Shown one piece after another: positions 58,578-64,000 of a stretch of DNA of 64,000 nt. The DNA is from Phallus indusiatus (taxonomy: Eukaryota > Basidiomycota > Agaricomycetes > Phallales > Phallaceae): NCBI GenBank assembly GCA_027605045.1, contig JAQFWX010000155.1, forward strand, positions 1 to 64,000, in the 5' to 3' direction. The stretch's first letter is position 1. The number at the start of each line of letters is the position of its first letter. Both the position numbers and the translations under genes were made by a program. The notes under the pieces were generated by a model. That model was not told the DNA's origin, searched no databases, and saw only the letters and a program-made list of their open reading frames with translations.

Positions 58578-60125
58578 GATAATCAGGGTCGGAAAATGTT
58601 ACCGTCGCACACATGAACACGAATTATCATTAGTTTTTTTGCGGCACATTTTGTACCATGGGATTCTTCGAATTTATTTTGAAGATCGTTCAGACAATTT
58701 ATCACTACGAGCCTTGAAAATTCTTCTAACTTCAATTCATTCTATATCGACATCTTATACTTGCTAAAGAAACATAACGATTGAGAAGAAAACCGGAAAT
58801 TGTGATTCGAAGCGTTGATGTTACGGAGGCAACTTTTTCGAGCTGCGGGTGGTAGTACTAGTGCAAATGCGTCGGATCGTTACTGGAATACGTCCCTCGT
58901 TAATCAGCTCCTCACTTTTAAGTACCTTCGGAGGCGAACGTACGAGATCTTTTCATTGGGACAGGCAACCCAAACTGAGCGAATGGGATCGGTACCTGCT
59001 GTTACACATGCCGCGCCGTACCATTGACCAATGGAAGATGTAGGTGTACAACCGGCGGCACTGTGCACGGAGAATCGTTGATCGTTTGAGATTTCCATCA
59101 CCTCGATTTGAGGCCAATCTGTATATGAAAGAAATTTTGGTATGTTTTCAAGGGAAAATAAAAGATGCAATGGTGCCTACTGAAATTAACGGCCGTTTCG
59201 ACGCATTGATTGCATCCGATACGATATTCATCGATTGGAGAGCCGTCACACTGCTCATTGTTGCTTTCGTAAAACTTGACAAGAGTAGGTGTGACGAAAG
59301 TTTGGAGCGAGAACAATAGGGTGAGCAAGAGAGGTTTGGCGTGCATGACGAACTAGGATTCAAAAAAGCACGAGCGAGTGAAGACGAAAGGAACATATTC
59401 GAGGACGATTTATACGCTGCGGTGATCGCCAATACTGGAACAATGAGCAAACCGAGGCTGCCGTGTTCTGGAAATCCTTTACGCCCTCGTGAACTTTGAA
59501 TGTAGGTCGCAGTTCCTTAGGTGTCGAGTTTCGAGGATTTACACGAGTTTCGAAGGCGCTAGATTCGAAACAAGGCTAAGGAGAAGACTAATTTCAGGAA
59601 ATGACTCGACTCGCAAAAAAGGGGGTGCTTGACAATAATATCCGATGTTTGAAACAAGTCGACAGCAGAATCCAAGTTTCGCAGCGGTTGATCAATATCA
59701 AAGCTAAGAAAAAGCGTTACCCTCTGAAAATGTGGTATATGGTATAGAATGTAGCGTCAAGTCTTTGAGGTCTGCAAAGACTCGGACGTGCATACGTACC
59801 GGGCCGGCTGGATAAATTACGAACGCAGGATAAGGATTTGGGACAAAGGCGCGTGATATTTTTCAGGATGTCTAGCACATTCATTGCCTGATACGAGATT
59901 GAGAAGCAAGAGGCACTGAGGGCAGGTGTCAGATGTGGCGGCAGACTCGGAAGGGATCCTTATGGACGTGTTTTCCAAGTCACGCGTCACGAATCACGCT
60001 GTCACAGAACCTTCCCTCATCTGACCATGGTTCTTCTCGGAGAATGCTCGCGTCATGACACAAATGTCTACGGTATATAAACTCGATATAAAGAAGGATC
60101 AGGTAATGCAAGCGAAACTGATACT
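58578..60125. other. Intergenic, right flank of the element
   Basis: About 1.5 kb with short competing frames (58815-59027 plus, 59044-59319 plus, 59148-59450 minus). The plus frames RYWNTSLVNQLLTFKYLRRR and PTEINGRFDALIASDTIFID look somewhat protein-like but could not be joined or assigned. They may be a degenerate gene. Confidence 0.35.
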
Positions 60126-62044
60126 ATGGTTTTGAGTGTGCTATTCAAATTCAGTTACTTTCGGTGGATGCCGACGCTCATGTTAATTGCTGCTGCTTCT
60201 GGGATTGAACAGTCAGAAACGGAGAAGAGTTCGTTGAATGGATCGCTGTTGAAAGTAGGAGATCCGTTACTACATCTGAACGGAAGGCAAGATCTCAAAT
60301 CTCAGCCGTCATCTTCCTAACACATGGTTGATGTTGACTCCGCTCTTTTTAGATGGGACGAGTCCCCAGGAACGTGGTGGTGCGTAAACAGTCAATATCT
60401 GCACTAGCTCTAATGTGAAATCAACTTTCCAAAAGGACTGGCTCTGGATTCAAGTTTGTCGCGGAGGATCTTTCTTCCGTGACCCTCAATCTCGGGCCTC
60501 ACACCACGCAACCAGAAGTCGCCATCGGCCTTTCGATTAACTACGGTCCTCTTATGTACTTATTTCCTTGATGCTCCTTCTTGAATTTTAATTTTCCTTC
60601 TTCTAGAAACCTTAATGTTACAGAGGGTGCCAACGTGTTGCCCCTCAACCTAACGACTGCAAATGCCGCTGCCAGTGGAGAAGGCAGTAGAACCGTGGTA
60701 AGGCTGAACGCACAAGGTTGGCAGAATAATCGCCTTAATGTCGAAAGCATCGTTCTAAATTCTGTGAGCGTGATTTGCCTTTCCTTCTGACGGAGACTGA
60801 TGACGGAGTACTCTCACTAGGAAGCCAAACTATTGCCGTATGAACCTTCCAAATTGGCTTTTCAGTTTATAGGAGATAGTTTGTCCGCTGTGAGTCTGGA
60901 TAAATACAATTTCTTGCGGCCAATTTATATTGCATAAAAGGGACAATATCTTTCCAATGGCGTAGACGGCGCTTGGCCATTTCTGACCGGGGAGATCTTC
61001 AAAGCCGAGCATAACGTCCAAGCTCAACCTGGCGCTTGCCTAACGGTATAGAAATTATAAATCTTCTTACTAAAGCCTGACTTTATCTAAGGATATACTA
61101 TCCTACGGGAACGTTCATGGTGTTTCTTACGAATTCTTCAGAGTATGTCTATGACCCACCGTTATAAGCGACAATAATTACCATCGTGCAGACCGAAGAC
61201 ACAGGATATTATTACACGACGGACCATAACTTCGTTGAGTCAATTCATATACAGATTTAGCACCGGACAAGGGATCACATTAATTGATATTTCGTCATTG
61301 TCAGACCACGCCTTGGAATTTCAAACGCGATATTCCTGAGCCAACGCATGTAATCATACATATCGGGTAAGAATGCCTTCGAAAAATTATCGTCCGATCT
61401 TTCATTTACGACGTTCCCTGACCCCATTTCGCATTCAACTAGCGCAAACGATGCTTCTCAGAACGTGACTGGTGAAGCTTTCGTAAACGTGCGTATTCTC
61501 TCCTGCTACTAACCCCATCTCATTTCTTGATTTATTCCTTGACAGACTTATCTGGAGTTCACCGATCGTTTGAGAATTCTATATCCTAATCAACCTATCT
61601 TTGTTTTCACACCTTGGGGTGGCCGAATCCCGACGGAACAATCAGCCAATACTATGAAGGTCGTTATGAAGAAATTGTGACTAAAAGGTGCAGAGCTTGT
61701 GAACTATCTTTGAAATGAAGCATCTGATATCATTCTTAATACAGACACCTTCAAGGAGATAAGCAGGTTTTTCTTGTGAATACGACCGGCTGGGTTACAT
61801 ATGCCGATGTACGTCCAAGGCTGATCCTTGTCAGCTGACATCAATAAACTGATATATGCCATCCTCAGGTATTTCCTGCGTACGTTTAGAAGCTGTATCT
61901 ATTCTCGCATCTCTTGAGATACTAATATCGTATTTATATAGGAACCAACATCCTAATCCTGAAGGACATATGAAGATTGCTGGATTGTTTACAGCGTGGT
62001 TAGAGAAATGGGGATTGCATCCTGAGGCGTCCTGGACAAACTGA
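60126..62044 (+). CDS. Secreted SGNH hydrolase, CE2-like carbohydrate esterase
   Basis: Predicted extracellular esterase. The N-terminus MVLSVLFKFSYFRWMPTLML, IAAASG is a signal peptide. An N-terminal beta domain (RWDESPGTWWTGSGFKFVAE, DLSSVTLNLGPHTTQPEVAI, then VVRLNAQGWQNNRLNVESIV) precedes the SGNH domain. SGNH blocks are LAFQFIGDSLSAGQYL, with the catalytic Ser, THVIIHIGANDASQNVTGEA, LRILYPNQPIFVFTPWGG, and NQHPNPEGHMKIAGLFTAWL, with the catalytic His. The jelly-roll plus SGNH layout resembles family CE2 deacetylases acting on plant polysaccharides. The first intron appears to use a GC donor (60287) and lies next to the split Arg codon before WDESPG. There are about ten small exons. The stop is at 62044. 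Function beyond esterase is inferred. Confidence 0.8.
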
Positions 62045-63736
62045 TGTTCCTCAAATCTCAATCTTTGCATAATTCCCATGTTAGCCATTGATTGTCAACT
62101 GTGGACATGTTTTGCTGCCAAACACGGCCAAAGACACGACCTTGTTTTTGTGACCGTTTAATACGAGGTCCGTTTGCGAGCGAAGTGCAAGTTGTCTTAT
62201 CAAACCTGAAAGCGACATGCTGGAATAATCGTGTCACCATTGTGTCTGTCGCAGAATTGTGTTAACTTTGACATGATATAGAGCTCTCGGACAATTGTAC
62301 AAATCACCATTCATATGCATTGACTCACATATCAGGGAAGCAATTTTATAAACGATATGATTCATTTTGGGATCTGAATAGTATACTGAACTTTGATTTA
62401 ACTTGCATAAATCCCTTAGTATACGTATGTAGTTGACATAAGGTATCCTTTTGTTCAAGAGCTTCAAGTGACAATGTAAGAAATAGATAAAGTCCGTGTC
62501 ACCCGCGGTAATAAAAGCCGCGGTAATAGAATTTCTTTTGTCTTGTTTACTTTAGAAAACTTTAATTCTTTTCTTTATTTCTAATAATGATTTATAATCT
62601 TTTGCTTACTTACTTTACTTTAATAATATTTACATAATCTTTCTATTTTCGTATAAATACTTGAGTTTTGTATATATGCTCCTTAGCTTTGAACTACGAG
62701 GATTTACAACACTCAACTGCGTGTCTATCTAAGTTAACTAAAGCTACTTGTAAACAGTCTCCGACTTTTACAGACAACTAGCTTTAACCAAAACAGAGCA
62801 GGGGAACGACGAGCAAACCTGTTGTGTGATACAAATTGATATGAAAATTATCGATCATTTGGGATTGAGAATTTAGCTCTTTGAGCAGCTGCGTCCCCTT
62901 CGAAGATAAAAACTACGCGATTGCTATTATTTTATTCACGTGTGTACATAGTAATACGACTCGGAAGTTAACATGGAGTTTTCAAAAATCGTAGACTTTA
63001 AATCGCACAATAGAATGGCTGCATGGCTATATAGACGTAAAAGTGATTCATGACATTAAAGACCACCAATTTGAGATTCGTATATACAAACAGGTGGTCC
63101 GGCAGGACAAATATTCGTAGACTCCGTCAACTATCATTGAGTCCACTGGCAGAGTCAGTATTCCGTTTATCTGCCTAGGAATAAGTCTGTGTCCATCGTC
63201 AGTATGTCATCATTGAATCCGATATAAGGATTTATGGACACTCAATTGAGTCCACAGGTTTTTTTGTCCAACTTGCGTTTTCTATAACCCCAGGCCCAAT
63301 CATACCGATTTTCCCACCCGTCTCTCTATCATAACAACTCCACAACACTTATGTCTAAGAGACTTGAGTCCTCTCACTTCAACCTGAAGCAGAGCCTATC
63401 CTGAGGCAATACTATCACCGTCAGGATTATTTCGTGGACTTATTATCAACAGGGTCAGATAGTACGAGTACATTAGGGCAACGCCCCCAAGGACTTATAG
63501 AATTACACACACACAGACAGTACGAGTACGTGGGGTAGACTTTGAAATAGTCTCGCCGAGTCCTGGCCATGTGATGATGTAAAGTGCATCCAATAAGTCG
63601 TCGCAACAGACTTCGGGAAAGCAACCAAAAGAAACTGCATTCAAACTCTCCATAGCTAGTCAGGAGTCAACCCATGTCATCAGGCATGGAGTATTCTCTC
63701 TGAATGTGGGCAGAGCCATCAATGTAGGTTCTAATG
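62045..63736. other. Intergenic, AT-rich, no gene seen
   Basis: About 1.7 kb. The segment 62490-62700 is strongly AT-rich with CTTTACTTA-like runs. A motif related to TTGAGTCCAC(A/T)GG recurs at about 63137-63150 and 63246-63260. No protein-like frames were found. Confidence 0.45.
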
Positions 63737-64000
63737 AGCAGTCCCTTCCTCCTCGAAGCTCAACTCTTTGTTTAAGCTCCAGTCTTTCCAACTCCCAGAA
63801 CTACGTCGCCAAAGCTCCTGCGACAGCTGGTTGCAATATTTCGAACAAACGATGCCGGTGACTGACAGTGTAAGCCCCTTTTGTTCGGCAAAATTCGCAC
63901 ATATTGCCGACGAAAAATATGCGCTCCAGACTGGAGAAGCTGTCAACGAGGATCAAGGAGTTGATCAAGGAAACCTTCAAGCGAGTTTAAAGTCGGAGCA
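63737..64000 (+). CDS. Open frame running off the window, possible partial gene
   Basis: After a stop at 63734-63736 one plus frame stays open for 88 codons to the window edge. It encodes KLNSLFKLQSFQLPELRRQS, SCDSWLQYFEQTMPVTDSVS, then ADEKYALQTGEAVNEDQGVD and beyond. The first Met is at about 63852. It could be a first or internal exon continuing past 64000. No family was recognised. Confidence 0.3.

Overview
The window is nuclear DNA of a filamentous fungus, most likely a mushroom-forming basidiomycete (Agaricomycetes). Genes are split by many short introns (about 50-80 nt, GT-AG with some GC-AG), sit on both strands, and belong to families typical of that group: a secreted GH79 glycosidase, a DUF1752-like/GATA regulator, Nst1, Rho2, the flippase Neo1, a METTL16-type RNA methyltransferase, beta-carbonic anhydrase, an Ayr1-like reductase and an alpha-kinase with N-terminal Cys knuckles. 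All CDS spans run from start codon to stop codon and include introns; splice sites were placed by eye.

Layout. 0.4-4.6 kb: GH79 glycosidase and a phosphopantetheinyl transferase, both on the minus strand. 4.7-9.9 kb: gene-poor. 9.9-10.8 kb: Ure2-type glutathione S-transferase (-). 13.6-18.3 kb: Rho2 GTPase (-), a small membrane protein (-), then a divergent pair, Pet117 (-) and a ZNHIT2-like HIT-finger protein (+). 20.1-24.0 kb: two-finger GATA factor (-). 24-31 kb: gene-poor. 31.5-35.8 kb: Neo1 P4-ATPase (+), convergent with Nst1 (36.1-41.9 kb, -), which is divergent from a METTL16-like methyltransferase (42.2-44.1 kb, +). 45.0-48.6 kb: beta-carbonic anhydrase (+), Ayr1-like reductase (-), kinase-like protein (+). 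49.9-50.1 kb: a candidate small secreted cysteine peptide (-).

51.15-58.58 kb is the most unusual part. A 7.4-kb segment is bounded by ~91-bp terminal inverted repeats that each contain a hairpin. It holds only two genes, transcribed divergently from a shared 388-bp region: a DDE integrase/transposase (-) and an alpha-type protein kinase with paired zinc-knuckle motifs (+). The right end adds a tandem array of ~172-bp units, each with an inverted core, and the left end holds a tRNA-like sequence. This looks like a DNA transposon that has captured, or co-evolved with, an alpha-kinase. 60.1-62.0 kb holds a secreted SGNH/CE2-like esterase (+). The window ends in an open frame that may be part of another gene.

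Most host genes are ordinary housekeeping functions (lipid asymmetry, cell-wall/Rho signalling, mitochondrial COX assembly, RNP assembly, RNA methylation, CO2 hydration, lipid reduction). Points worth a second look outside the element include a phosphopantetheinyl transferase whose conserved KE motif reads KS, a Rho2 whose switch I is partly encoded by a 7-nt exon, 11-13-nt micro-exons in three other genes, and a probable one-base frameshift in the ZNHIT2-like gene.
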